In this document: positions 54,693-64,000 of the stretch, in pieces
How positions within the stretch are numbered: position 1 is the stretch's first letter
Layout: the number at the start of each line of letters is the position of its first letter
Source of the DNA: Brasilonema sennae CENA114
Lineage (GTDB): Bacteria; Cyanobacteriota; Cyanobacteriia; Cyanobacteriales; Nostocaceae
NCBI RefSeq assembly: GCF_006968745.1
Contig: NZ_CP030118.1
Coordinates: 4,104,674-4,168,673 of the forward strand
Direction: 5' to 3'
Length of the DNA: 64,000 bases
Translations under genes and position numbers: made by a program
Notes under the pieces: model-generated
The model's database searches: none
Told to the model about the DNA's origin: nothing
What the model saw: the letters and a program-made list of their open reading frames with translations, nothing else

Positions 54693-56256
54693 CCTATCAA
54701 ACTTACTTTGGTGGACTACTAGTGCATAAGTTGATTTTGCTTGCAGCTAATTAAAGAAGGAAGGGCAGCAAATAAGTCTGGTTTACATAATCATCACAGA
54801 GAAATCTATGAGCAATGGTGATGGAAGAATGCATCATCAAATGAGCAAGACGGTTATTATAAATATGGGAAGCGGTGATTTATATCAGGGATTTCCCAGA
54901 GTAACAGCTCAGTTATGGAAAGAAGGTAATCTATTGCCAGAGCAGTTTCTTGGCAGCTTACCTCCAGCACCACATTTGGTTGAACTGTGTAGAAATTGGC
55001 AGTCAAATTATCAGAGTCTGTGCGATCGCCAACAGTTACGTTTTCAAGGCGAGGACGATGATGAACTCGAAATTGATGCAGATGGTGTCACCAACGTCTC
55101 TGTCCTGAGCTTTAATGATTTATGCCATAACCTACAACTAGGCATCAACCAGTGGCTAAGCTCCGATGACTATCTCAATATTAGTCTCCAACTGCGATCG
55201 CATCTACACCCACTAGAAGAAATTCGGGTGATGATGGAAACCAATGATGACTTGCTACGGCGATTACCCTGGCATCGCTACGATTTTTATCGGGATTATC
55301 CTCGGGCAGAAATGGCTCTTTGTCAATCCGAGTATAAACAAGCTCAATTATCACAACGACGCAACGGCGACAAAGTTAGAATTTTAGCTGTTTTGGGCAA
55401 TAGCAAGGGCATCGACTTGGAAGCAGAAACTAGATTTCTCCTCAGCTTACAAGATGCAGAAGTTGTGTTTAGAGTCAATCCCACACGTCAGGAATTAAAC
55501 ACACAACTTTGGGACGTGCGAGGCTGGGATATCCTCTTTTTTGCCGGACACAGTCGAACTGAGGGTAAAACAGGCAGAATTTATATCAATGAGAATAAGA
55601 CAAATAACAGCTTAACAATTGAACAATTAGAGGAAGCTCTCAAAGCAGCCATTGAAAAAGGTTTGCAATTAGCTATATTTAATTCTTGTGATGGGCTGGG
55701 ATTGGCGTTGGCTTTGGAGAACTTACATATTCCTAGCGTAATTGTCATGCGCGAGCCGGTGCCAAATCTTGTCGCACAGGAATTTTTTAAATATTTTCTG
55801 CAGGGTTTTGCACTTGAGCGGCTGTCATTTTATTTAGCAGTGCAACAAGCACGTAGAAAGCTACAAGGTTTGGAAGATGATTTTCCTGGTGCTTCTTGGT
55901 TGCCTGTAATTTGCATTAATCCAGCAGTAGAACCACCGACTTGGCTCAAGTTAGGTGGGATTCCCCCTTGTCCCTACCGAGGTTTATTTGCCTTCCGCGA
56001 GGAAGATGCACACCTATTCAAAGGGCGGGAACAGTTTACTCAACAATTGCTCCGTGCAGTGAAAAGAAAGCCGTTAGTAGCTGTGGTAGGTCCAAGTGGA
56101 AGTGGTAAATCTAGTGTAGTGTTTGCTGGATTAATTCCCCAGTTGCGGCTTGAAAACAATGTTCGGTGGCAAATTGTCTGGTTTCGTCCGGGTAACAATC
56201 CTATTGAAGCATTAGCAGTGGCGATTGCACCTCAAATGCATTCACTAACAACCGAG

Positions 56257-56325
56257 GCTTCGCATCACAGCGCTGGTTCTGTGGCTTCGCCACAGAACCA
56301 GAACAGGACGGGCAACATGCCCATC
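56257..56325. repeat. Hairpin repeat inserted in frame in the STAND domain
   Basis: CTGGTTCTGTGG (56273-56284), CTTCG, CCACAGAACCAG (56290-56301): a perfect 12-bp stem, followed by GACGGGCAACATGCCCATCC. It encodes SAGSVASPQNQNRTGNMPIP, absent from the paralogue at 51470, in a loop of the NTPase domain. Confidence 0.7.
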
Positions 56326-57654
56326 CCACAAGATAATGACGATAACCAGCGCTTAGTAGAAATGGAACTAGAAATTGCGCTGCGGCAAGACAAAAAAGCG
56401 TTATCTAAAGTAATAGAAAAAATTGTACAGCGTGGCGTACGCTTACTACTAATAGCTGACCAGTTTGAAGAACTTTACACCCTTAGCCCAGAGTCAGAAC
56501 GTCAGTTTTTGTTGGATGCATTGCTAACTGCAAGCGATCGCGCTCCCAAGTTTACTCTAGTTTTAACCTTGCGAGCCGACTTTTTCGGACATGCCCTATC
56601 TTATCGCCCATTGAGCGATGCCTTGCAGGGAGCAGTCCAGAACTTAGGACCAATGAGCCGTCAGGAATTGCGTAAAGCAATTGAAGAACCAGCAGCGCAA
56701 ATGCAAGTGGGTCTGGAAAAAGAGTTGACAAATAAACTCATTTCTGATGTTAAAGAACAATCAGGAAGCTTACCGTTGTTAGAGTTTGCCTTAACTGAGC
56801 TATGGTCAAAACAGAAATATGGGTTGCTGACTCATTCGGCTTACGAAGAAATTGGCGGCGTAGAGGAGGCTTTGGCTAATCATGCAGAGTCGGTTTATGC
56901 TGAGGTAGATGAAGCTGACCAAATCAGGACACAGCGGTTGTTCATGCAGTTAGTATGTTTAGGAGAAGGGGCAGAGGCTACTCGCAGAATAGCAACTCGT
57001 GATCAGGTAAACTTAGAAAACTGGGATTTAGTGACACGCTTAGCGTCAACGCGATTGGTGGTAACAAACCGCAACTCCTCCAATGAAGAAACCGTGGAAA
57101 TCGTGCATGAGGCGCTGATTAGAAGTTGGGGACGCTTACAGCATTGGATACAAGTAGACGGTGAATTTCGCCGTTGGCAAGAACAACTGCGGGCGACAAT
57201 GCGGCAATGGGAAACCAGCGGCTTTGATTCTGGGGCGCTGTTGCGGGGTGTGCCGTTAACTGTAGCAGAAGATTGGTTGCAAAAACGCTCAAATGAAATG
57301 ACGCAGCAAGAGCGAGACTTTATTCAGGCTAGCGCAAGTCAACGGGATCGGGAGAAGCTTGAACGCGATCGCCGCAGGCAACTAACAATTATCACACTAG
57401 GTAGCTTCTCTGCGGTAGCTCTAATTTTAGCAGGCGTTGCTGGCATGGGCTGGTGGAATGCCGCAATCAGTCAAATTACTTCTCTTACTATTACTTCAGA
57501 TGAGCTGCTAAACTCTGATGGGGCAAAAGCTTTAAAAGCAAGTTTAAAAGCTGTTGTGAAAATGCAACATACACCCTTGGTAGATGCTGATACCCGCACG
57601 CAAGTAGAACTGACATTACTGAATACAGTTGACAATGTCGCAGCACCTAACAAT

Positions 57655-58760
57655 TTGGGAGGACATACAAACACGGTTAATGGCGTCAACTTCAGCCCAG
57701 ATGGCAAAATCCTGGCAACTGTAAGTAGTGACAAGACGGTGAAACTGTGGAATCCCGCTACTGGTCAAGTCATTAAAACCCTGAGTGGGCATACAAACAT
57801 GGTTTCTGGCACGAGCTTCAGCCCGGATGGCAAAATCCTGGCAACTGCTAGTTGTGACAAGACGGTGAAACTGTGGGATACCGCCACGCTCAAAGAAATT
57901 AAAACCCTGAGTGGGCATACAAACTCGGTTTATGGCACGAGCTTCAGCCCGGATGGCAAAATCCTGGCAACTGCTAGTGGTGACAAGACGGTGAAACTGT
58001 GGGATACCGCCACGCTCAAAGAAATTAAAACCCTGAGTGGGCATACAAACTGGTTTGGGGCACGAGCTTCAGCCCGGATGGCAAAATGCTCGCAACGGCC
58101 AGTGGTGACAACACGGTGAAACTGTGGGATCCCGCTACGGTCAAGTCATTAAAACCCTGAGTGGGCATACAAACATGGTTTCTGGCACGAGCTTCAGCCC
58201 GGATGGCAAAATGCTGGCAACTGCTAGTTTAGACAAGACGGTGAAACTGTGGGATCCCACTACTGGTCAAGTCATTAAAACCCTGAGTGGGCATACAAAC
58301 ATGGTTTCTGGCACGAGCTTCAGCCCGGATGGCAAAATGCTGGCAACTGCTAGTTTAGACAAGACGGTGAAACTGTGGGATCCCACTACTGGTCAAGTCA
58401 TTAAAACCCTGAGTGGGCATACAAACATGGTTTCTGGGCACGAGCTTCAGCCCGGATGGCAAAATCCTGGCAACTGCTAGTGGTGATAAGACGGTGAAAC
58501 TGTGGGATACCGCCACGCTCAAAGAAATTAAAACCCTGAGTGGGCATACAGACGCGGTTGTTGGCACGAGCTTCAGCCCGGATGGCAAAATGTTGGCAAC
58601 TGCTAGTTATGACAACACGGTGAAACTGTGGGATACCGCCACGCTCAAAGAAATTAAAACCCTGAGTGGGCATACAGACGCGGTTGTTGGCACGAGCTTC
58701 AGCCCGGATGGCAAAATCCTGGCAACGGCAAGTTTTGACAAGACGGTGAGACTGTGGAGA
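57655..58760 (+). repeat. WD40 repeat array of the second CHAT-STAND gene
   Basis: Nine 126-base units (two with one base lost, one with one base gained) that alternate between [10 protein letters not shown] and NPATGQ/DPTTGQVIKT linkers. Long stretches such as GGCACGAGCTTCAGCCCGGA are identical to those in the first gene. Confidence 0.88.
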
Positions 58761-59131
58761 TTGGATTATGATAATTTACTTAGGGAAGGGTGCGTGTTCA
58801 TGGGTGAGTATTTCAAAACTAATCCCGATGATGCTGATGCTGAAATTGGCAATATGTGCGATCACCTACCAAATCGGCAGGAAGCTGGCTTTTCGGCATT
58901 TTTTAGCATGGGGCAATGAGTGCGATACTCACAATATAAAAACAAAAATATCCTGTGCGTTAGGCGTTAGCCGTAACCCAATAGCAATATTGGGGGAGGA
59001 CGGCAGTTTTGCGGGAAGAAAATCTACACCGCAAACCGCCTCGAAAATCCACACCCCAATTTGCCTCCCCTACGCTTAAAATTTCTTGAGGTACATAGCT
59101 TTATTTAAGCTTACCTACTTACTAGTTAAAT

Positions 59132-59980
59132 TTATCCTAATTCCAAACCAGTAATAGCAAAAACATTGTGCAAATTAATATTAGGTTGCTCTCCTTTGTA
59201 CATTCGTACACATTCATATGTATTCTTCATTTGATAATTTTCCAATAAGAGAATAGCGGCTTTATTGATATTAGGAACGTTTACATAAATAGTACTTCCT
59301 TCACTATAAGTAGCTAAAGCTAATAATAACTTTTCTGCTATATCTTCATTTTCCGCAAATAAAGGGGCAATTTTAAAGCTATCTATAGCTTTTCTAATCA
59401 CTCCATAACCTACCAAATCAGCATCGTTGATAATAGCGTAACCTTGCCCATGAGGTTGATTAATCCATGTTGAAAGAAAATCAGGACGATAACTAGGAAA
59501 ATATCGTCGATCATAATGACAAAGTTGATCAAAATCAATAGTTTTTAAATCTCTTACATCTGACGAGATTTTTCCGGTAATTATCCCTTGATAACCAAGA
59601 TGAGAATAAACCGGTTTAAAACCAAATTTTTGATACTTATTAACTTGTTGTAATATGGCATCTAAACCTGCTGGTTGATTAGAAATTAACTTCAATGCTT
59701 CTTGCCATGTTTTTAAACCAAATCCCTTTTTTCGTTCTTCGGGTTTAACAATATAAAAACCAATAAAATTAAATTCAGCACTATATCGTAAGACAGAAAT
59801 ACAACTAATAGGTTTACCGTTTAATTCTCCAATTAAAAACCCACCAGGATCGGCAATATAAAAATTATCAACATCATCAATACCCGGATTCCACCCCTCA
59901 GAAGCTACCCAACTTAAGGCAATTTTTAGATCATCTTTGGTCATGGGACGAACTCGAAAATTATCTTCTGTAATAGTCAT
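59132..59980 (-). CDS. GNAT family N-acetyltransferase, two-domain (YitH-like)
   Basis: 282 residues. The N-terminal GNAT domain (about 8-135) has the acetyl-CoA segment GFYIVKPEERKKGFGLKTWQ. The second half (about 150-280) is a GNAT_acetyltr_18-like C-terminal domain with SYRPDFLSTWINQPHGQGYA and ILLLENYQMKNTYECVRMYK. Members acetylate small amines or unknown substrates. No operon partner. A repeat-bearing intergenic stretch precedes it. Confidence 0.82.
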   Translation of the reverse strand: MTITEDNFRVRPMTKDDLKIALSWVASEGWNPGIDDVDNFYIADPGGFLIGELNGKPISCISVLRYSAEFNFIGFYIVKPEERKKGFGLKTWQEALKLISNQPAGLDAILQQVNKYQKFGFKPVYSHLGYQGIITGKISSDVRDLKTIDFDQLCHYDRRYFPSYRPDFLSTWINQPHGQGYAIINDADLVGYGVIRKAIDSFKIAPLFAENEDIAEKLLLALATYSEGSTIYVNVPNINKAAILLLENYQMKNTYECVRMYKGEQPNINLHNVFAITGLELG

Positions 59981-60263
59981 TTTTGCTGTTGAAAATTATA
60001 TTCTTCTGGTTTTAAAATTATCGTCGCATCTCGAATTATGGAGTGAATTCCATCTGCCACCACTAGCAATACGGTTCAGTTAAGGAATTTATTTGTTGAG
60101 CTAGGTAAGGGGAGTAGAGTTGCTGGGGGGAGAAAATAACTGATTTTTCTTCCCCTGCCTAAAGGTACTTATCCGAACTGTATTGGATGGTAGGCAATAG
60201 GTAGGGATGTGAGTACAACCTACCTTCATTATAACCAAATAAATCAAGCTTAAATTTCATCCG

Positions 60264-60311
60264 GTTAATAGCACGAGCTTCAGCCCGCATGGCAAAATGC
60301 TGGCTTCTGCT
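60264..60311 (+). repeat. Displaced fragment of a WD40 repeat unit
   Basis: GTTAATAGCACGAGCTTCAG then CCCGCATGGCAAAATGCTGG, then CTTCTGCT. It matches the WD40 unit of the CHAT-STAND genes ([16 protein letters not shown]) with few changes, but stands alone, 1.3 kb beyond the array, in non-coding DNA. The rest of 59981-60459 shows no gene. Confidence 0.65.
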
Positions 60312-60459
60312 ACCTCGCGCTTGCGCCCTTACAAACGATGTGGTTCATTTAGGTGAAAACTGCTTTAATATATCAACAGAGGCTTTATAAGCCTGAACTG
60401 GTTGAAAGTCATCTTGTCAATGGACAGCCACTAAAACGGTGTCATATTTAGAATACGTT

Positions 60460-60939
60460 ATGGAAATAAGGTTGTTTCGTACACAAGACACTGAGCAAAT
60501 AGCACAGCTATTCCACGAAACAGTGCGTGAAGTCAACATCCGCGATTACTCAAACAATCAAGTTAAAGCTTGGGCACCAGATGATATTGACTTTAGAAAT
60601 TGGTCAGAAGTTTGTTTAAAAATATTTACCTACGTTGCAGATGAAGAGGGAATAATTGTTGGTTTTGGGGAGCTAGAACCCAATGGTCATATTAATTGCT
60701 TTTACTGCCATAAAAACTATCAGCGTCGCGGAGTAGGGAGTCAAATCTATCAGGCAATTGAGGCAAAAGCATTGGAATTAGGGTTGGATCGGCTGTTTAC
60801 TGAAGCGAGTATTACTGCAAAGCCATTTTTCCAGCATATGGGATTCTCAGTTGTCAAAGAACAACAAGTGACTCGTCGGGGGGAAACTTTCACTAATTAT
60901 GTAATGGAGAAGTTTTTAACAAGTTCAGACATTGCGTAA
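60460..60939 (+). CDS. GNAT family N-acetyltransferase
   Basis: 159 residues from ATG 60460, which begins right at the first strand (MEIRLFRTQDTEQIAQLFHE); GTG 60439 is an upstream alternative. The acetyl-CoA motif is in CHKNYQRRGVGSQIYQAIEA, followed by LGLDRLFTEASITAKPFFQH and MGFSVVKEQQV. Resembles the YafP/PhnO-type small GNATs. The substrate is unknown. No linked genes. Confidence 0.85.
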   Translation: MEIRLFRTQDTEQIAQLFHETVREVNIRDYSNNQVKAWAPDDIDFRNWSEVCLKIFTYVADEEGIIVGFGELEPNGHINCFYCHKNYQRRGVGSQIYQAIEAKALELGLDRLFTEASITAKPFFQHMGFSVVKEQQVTRRGETFTNYVMEKFLTSSDIA

Positions 60940-61109
60940 TAGTAGCACAATAGATTGGCTCATTTATGATTTTCAAGTCAATCTTAATTGTGCCACCTTT
61001 AAGGTGCGTTTCCTCTGGAAGCCTCGCTTTGCAAGTCTTGCGCGTCTACGTTATTTCATTTCTATTTTGTGCGATCTATCCAAACAGATTAATGAATTTC
61101 AGCAACGTC

Positions 61110-61826
61110 CTATGTTTTAGAACGCACCATCAAACAATCATATTCAGTAACATAACCTTCAGGATTACGAAAGGCAGCAAATAAATCAGCAACCTCAAAA
61201 CCCAGGGATTCATAATACCTTAAGGCATCCAAATATGAAGGTATGTTAATGTAATTAGCCCGTACAGATATTTCAGATTGCAAACACAGAATTTTATCTA
61301 TGCACTTACTTGCACCCTTAACAACTTCAATGTCATATCCTTGAGTATCCATTTTTAGAAAGATACGCGGCTCAGGCACTAAAGTGAGAATATCATCCAA
61401 AAGAGAGTCTAGAGCCTTGATCTTGACTTCACAGGAATTAACAGTTTTTGGCATACTAGCATTAGGCACTAGAAATGAACTCAGTTCTGAATAGGTGTTC
61501 AAATTAAAGGTAGCCAAAGCATCCTCACTTCCAAGTCCCAAATCATATCCTCTCCAAAGGGTATCGTCTTTAAAGTTCTTTTGAAGAATGGGAAATATTT
61601 CTGGATGTGGCTCAAAACTAAGAATCTGTCCTTTATAGCCTAGTTTTCTGATGTTTTCTGCAAAGTAACCGATATTAGCTCCCACATCAAGAACACAATT
61701 AATTCTTAATTTCTTCAAAAGAGCCGCTAAGTAAATTTGGTAAGAAAATCGACCTATTTTTTCTTCTACAGATTTGGGTATTTTATAGCCTGCCGAAATC
61801 AAAGAATAAGCTATGTCTCTCAACAT
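61110..61826 (-). CDS. FkbM family SAM-dependent methyltransferase
   Basis: 238 residues. SAM motif I NCVLDVGANIGYFAENIRKL, SFEPHPEIFPILQKNF (acidic residue binding the ribose) and the family LKMDTQGYDIEVVKGASKCI. FkbM enzymes O-methylate sugars or natural products and often sit in polysaccharide clusters, but no glycosyltransferase is adjacent here, so the substrate is open. Starts MLRDIAYSLISAGYKIPK. Confidence 0.87.
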   Translation of the reverse strand: MLRDIAYSLISAGYKIPKSVEEKIGRFSYQIYLAALLKKLRINCVLDVGANIGYFAENIRKLGYKGQILSFEPHPEIFPILQKNFKDDTLWRGYDLGLGSEDALATFNLNTYSELSSFLVPNASMPKTVNSCEVKIKALDSLLDDILTLVPEPRIFLKMDTQGYDIEVVKGASKCIDKILCLQSEISVRANYINIPSYLDALRYYESLGFEVADLFAAFRNPEGYVTEYDCLMVRSKT

Positions 61827-62216
61827 TGTGCGACTTCCTTTAGCAACCTGGTAAATTTGTCAACAGTCAACAATAGACAGTGATCAAACCTCTGCTAAAT
61901 GCAAAAATAATAGATATTGACCTTTCCTTTGATGCGTGCAACGCAAATCAAAAGGTAATAGAAACAGAGGTTTTGAGGGATTGCTTCAATATACACAGAG
62001 TTATATTATCTTGTGCAATTGTTAGCGTCGAAATTCTAGCAATTACAAATACAGAAATGTTGAAGATAAATACAAAACTTTACAAGAATGGCTCCCTTAT
62101 AACGATTTGCATTTGAGTGCAATACATCTAAAGAGTTAAAAACCGCACCCTCGACGCAGATAAACGCAGATATGTATTTCATTTTGTCATAAATTTATCA
62201 ATCAATCCAGTTCACC
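61827..62216. other. Gene-free stretch
   Basis: AT-rich, no convincing ORF with RBS, hairpin or known repeat apart from a short CGCAGATAAACGCAGAT unit near 62155. Probably carries the FkbM promoter at its left end. Confidence 0.35.
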
Positions 62217-63056
62217 TCACATCAAATTTTGATTCTTCGTTTTCACTCGTTGATATAATTCCTCCATTGCTTCAATAAAAGAATTATCCTTTTGCCAAAA
62301 AGCGGGGAAATCACCCTGTTTCTTAATCAAAATTGCAGAGACAGCGCTGGGAGTTGCAACTTCTATTGTTTGAGGTAATCGCTTTGTTCCTAACCAAAAT
62401 TCTCTCGCACTTGGTTTTTGGTCAATCTGCTGTTTAGAAAGCTTTGTATACAAAGAAGTCGAGGCTTCTATCTTAACTTCTTTAGTATTGAGTTCCTCAG
62501 AAAGTGCTTTACCTAAAGGTGACTCAGCTAGTTTTGCTTGAAGTTCTGCTTTTGATAATCCCCGCAGTTCAAATAGCAAAAATGGATTCTGATCTAATTG
62601 GGAAGCAACGAGATAGTATACTCCAGCAATATGCTTGCAGGGATTAGCATAATCTGGACAAGAACATGAAGTTTTGAAGTCCTTTCTACTGTGAGGTAAT
62701 AGATATACTCCTAATTCTGAAAAAGAGTCTTCTATATTTTCTGGAACTTCGTTAAGCAGCAGTCGAGAAACGACACTTGCTTTAGATGAAAGTTGCTGGA
62801 GAATTTCATTCCAACGTGTTTTGGCAATGGGAGTAATTTCAATCGAAATATTGTATGTTGGTTCTTTGTAAACACCAAAGTATGGATTAACTGACCCTTT
62901 GACTATAGCCGTGATATAATTTTGCTCTATTTCAAAGCTCAACACTTTACCGCCACGGGCATAGGAACGTCCGCGTTGTAGTCTGGCGTCATCGGTAAAA
63001 GCTTCTAATGCGTTGATGAAGCGATCGCCCCACCAAGTTCGGCTAAATTTATTCAT
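62217..63056 (-). CDS. SWIM zinc-finger protein
   Basis: 279 residues. The SWIM finger is FKTSCSCPDYANPCKHIAGV (CxCx(n)CxH), about residues 127-146. The N-terminus (FSRTWWGDRFINALEAFTDD, RLQRGRSYARGGKV) is typical of SWIM proteins paired with SNF2 helicases. It begins 3 bases after the helicase stop, so the two are one transcript. SWIM fingers bind DNA or protein; the pair is common in cyanobacteria and is thought to act in chromatin-like remodelling or repair, but the function is not established. Confidence 0.88.
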   Translation of the reverse strand: MNKFSRTWWGDRFINALEAFTDDARLQRGRSYARGGKVLSFEIEQNYITAIVKGSVNPYFGVYKEPTYNISIEITPIAKTRWNEILQQLSSKASVVSRLLLNEVPENIEDSFSELGVYLLPHSRKDFKTSCSCPDYANPCKHIAGVYYLVASQLDQNPFLLFELRGLSKAELQAKLAESPLGKALSEELNTKEVKIEASTSLYTKLSKQQIDQKPSAREFWLGTKRLPQTIEVATPSAVSAILIKKQGDFPAFWQKDNSFIEAMEELYQRVKTKNQNLM

Positions 63057-63059
63057 AAA

Positions 63060-63998
63060 TCACTCCAAGATTGCGCTTCTATTGAGTGCAATGAGTTCTT
63101 GAAATGCATCATTGTCCAATTCTGTCAACCACGATTCATCACTACCAACAACAGCAGCAGAAAGTTTTTTCTTATCTTCAATCATTTGGTCAATTCTCTC
63201 TTCTAAAGTACCAATGGCAACAAATTTATGGACAAAAACATTCTTCTTTTGACCAATACGAAAAGCGCGGTCAGTTGCTTGGTTCTCAACCGCTGGGTTC
63301 CACCAACGATCAAAATGAAAAACATGGTTAGCTTTCGTAAGAGTAATACCAACGCCACCAGCTTTGAGAGATAATATAAAAATAGATGATTCTGTTTCTG
63401 GCTCTTGAAATTCTGCAATCATGTTCTCTCGTCTTTGGCGGCTAGTACCTCCGTGTAAATAGTATGTATTGCAGTGCAAAGTCTGTTTGAGATATTTTTC
63501 TACATTTTCGCAAATTTCAGTAAATTGACTAAAAATGAGGAGGCTTTCTCCTTCTGATAAAGCTTCTTCCACCATCTCGGCTAAACGACTCAATTTATGA
63601 GAACGTTCCGGTAGAAACTCACTTCCATCTTGTAAAAATTGTGCTGGATGGTTGCAAATCTGCTTTAATTTCATCAATGTAGAGAGAATTAATCCTTTGC
63701 GTTGAATCCCATCTGCTGTTTTCAGTTTTTCCTCTACATCTTTCACAACCACTTCGTAGAGTGAGGCTTGTTCCTTTGTCAAATTCGTGTAGAGTTTTTG
63801 TTCTACTTTATCTGGTAGATCATTGATGATAGATTGGTCAGTTTTGACACGCCGTAGAATCAATGGTTCAACTAACTTCTTCAGGGTAGTTGATTTTATT
63901 TTGTCATTCTCCTTTTGAATGGGAATCTCAAAAGACTTACGAAACTGTGCCTCTTTCCCCAAGTAACCAGGATTCAGAAAGTTAAAAATTGACCACAA
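63060..63998 (-). CDS. SNF2-family helicase, C-terminal part (partial at window edge)
   Basis: 312 residues visible; the start lies beyond 64000. Visible motifs: LVEPLILRRVKTD, LMKLKQICNHPAQF (SNF2 N-terminal lobe end), then helicase C lobe with LLIFSQFTEICENVEKYL, YYLHGGTSRQRRENMIAEFQ (motif IV/V), LSLKAGGVGITLTKANHVFH, DRWWNPAVENQATDRAFRIG (motifs V and VI). The P-loop and DExx motifs would be upstream, outside the window. It translocates on dsDNA and probably works with the adjoining SWIM protein. Confidence 0.93.
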   Translation of the reverse strand: MWSIFNFLNPGYLGKEAQFRKSFEIPIQKENDKIKSTTLKKLVEPLILRRVKTDQSIINDLPDKVEQKLYTNLTKEQASLYEVVVKDVEEKLKTADGIQRKGLILSTLMKLKQICNHPAQFLQDGSEFLPERSHKLSRLAEMVEEALSEGESLLIFSQFTEICENVEKYLKQTLHCNTYYLHGGTSRQRRENMIAEFQEPETESSIFILSLKAGGVGITLTKANHVFHFDRWWNPAVENQATDRAFRIGQKKNVFVHKFVAIGTLEERIDQMIEDKKKLSAAVVGSDESWLTELDNDAFQELIALNRSAILE

Positions 63999-64000
63999 AT

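Larger units (their letters stand above)
54808..58919 (+). pseudogene. Second CHAT - STAND NTPase - TM - WD40 gene, three frameshifts in the WD40 array
   Basis: The main frame is 54808-58119. N-terminal region (about 1-180), then CHAT-like domain with His in ILFFAGHSRTEG (about 245) and Cys in AIFNSCDGLGL (about 293). nSTAND1 NTPase: PYRGLFAFREEDAHLFKGRE, P-loop GPSGSGKSSVV (about 429), LLLIADQFEEL. TM helix (ITLGSFSAVALILAGVAGMG). WD40 blades begin at 57655. A base is missing near 58050, another near 58138, and one is extra near 58437, so later blades continue in other frames (58124-58480, then 58413-58919) to the same tail as the paralogue (YDNLLREGC). Nine blades if repaired. Real decay, phase variation or repeat-assembly error cannot be told apart here. 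A hairpin is inserted in frame at 56273. Confidence 0.8.

Overview
This window looks like chromosome from a filamentous, heterocyst-type cyanobacterium (Nostocales-like). The evidence is frequent HIP1 octamers (GCGATCGC), short tandem heptamer repeats such as TTATCAG, CACTGTT, GAGTTCT and AACGCTT, many palindromic and MITE-like repeats, and typical gene content: multi-PAS histidine kinases, a fused Ser/Thr kinase-histidine kinase, caspase-like and CHAT-STAND-WD40 proteins, a YaaW family protein and a TIGR04376-like coiled-coil protein. The genus call is inference. No rRNA, tRNA or CRISPR array was seen.

Layout. 0.1-6 kb: a small secreted protein, a phosphodiester glycosidase, a LysR regulator divergent from a TenA/PqqC/CADD-like protein with two palindromes between them, a decayed NACHT gene and a VapBC-like pair. 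6-13 kb: a class V aminotransferase and two paralogous PAS histidine kinases, the first with an eroded ATP-binding site. 13-26 kb: housekeeping genes (mnmG, holB, trxA, fabG) mixed with a VanY-like peptidase, a GAF histidine kinase, a duplicated hairpin/ORF/transposase-tail module, yaaW and an O-antigen ligase family gene. 26.5-32.5 kb: a repeat-rich island in which an AT-rich FAD-oxidoreductase gene lies between two inverted, internally deleted copies of one transposase family, followed by a related MITE and a Ser/Thr kinase. 32.5-35.4 kb: a vMAP-type HTH-receiver-PAS protein, an amidase 5' remnant, a long inverted repeat and a secreted peptidoglycan-binding protein. 35.6-42.2 kb: a 2185-residue kinase/ATPase/histidine kinase/receiver protein. 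42.5-45 kb: an IS607-type element with an intact TnpB but only a remnant of its serine recombinase, then a truncated glutamine synthetase. 45-49 kb: glgP and a DUF429 gene.

49-59 kb is the most interesting block. It has a caspase-like protease followed by two CHAT-protease/STAND-NTPase/transmembrane/WD40 proteins on the same strand. Their WD40 repeats are almost identical in DNA, which suggests gene conversion or slippage. The second gene has three frameshifts in that array, and a loose piece of the same repeat lies about 1.3 kb downstream. The architecture resembles NLR-like sensors coupled to proteases, so a conflict or regulated-death role is plausible but is inference. 59-64 kb: two GNAT acetyltransferases, an FkbM methyltransferase and a SWIM/SNF2-helicase pair cut by the window edge.

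A recurring theme is short palindromic repeats inserted in frame into coding genes: the kinase at 10.1 kb, the ligase at 25.8 kb, the giant kinase at 36.7 kb, the CHAT protein at 56.3 kb and both transposase remnants. This suggests active spread of very small repeats.
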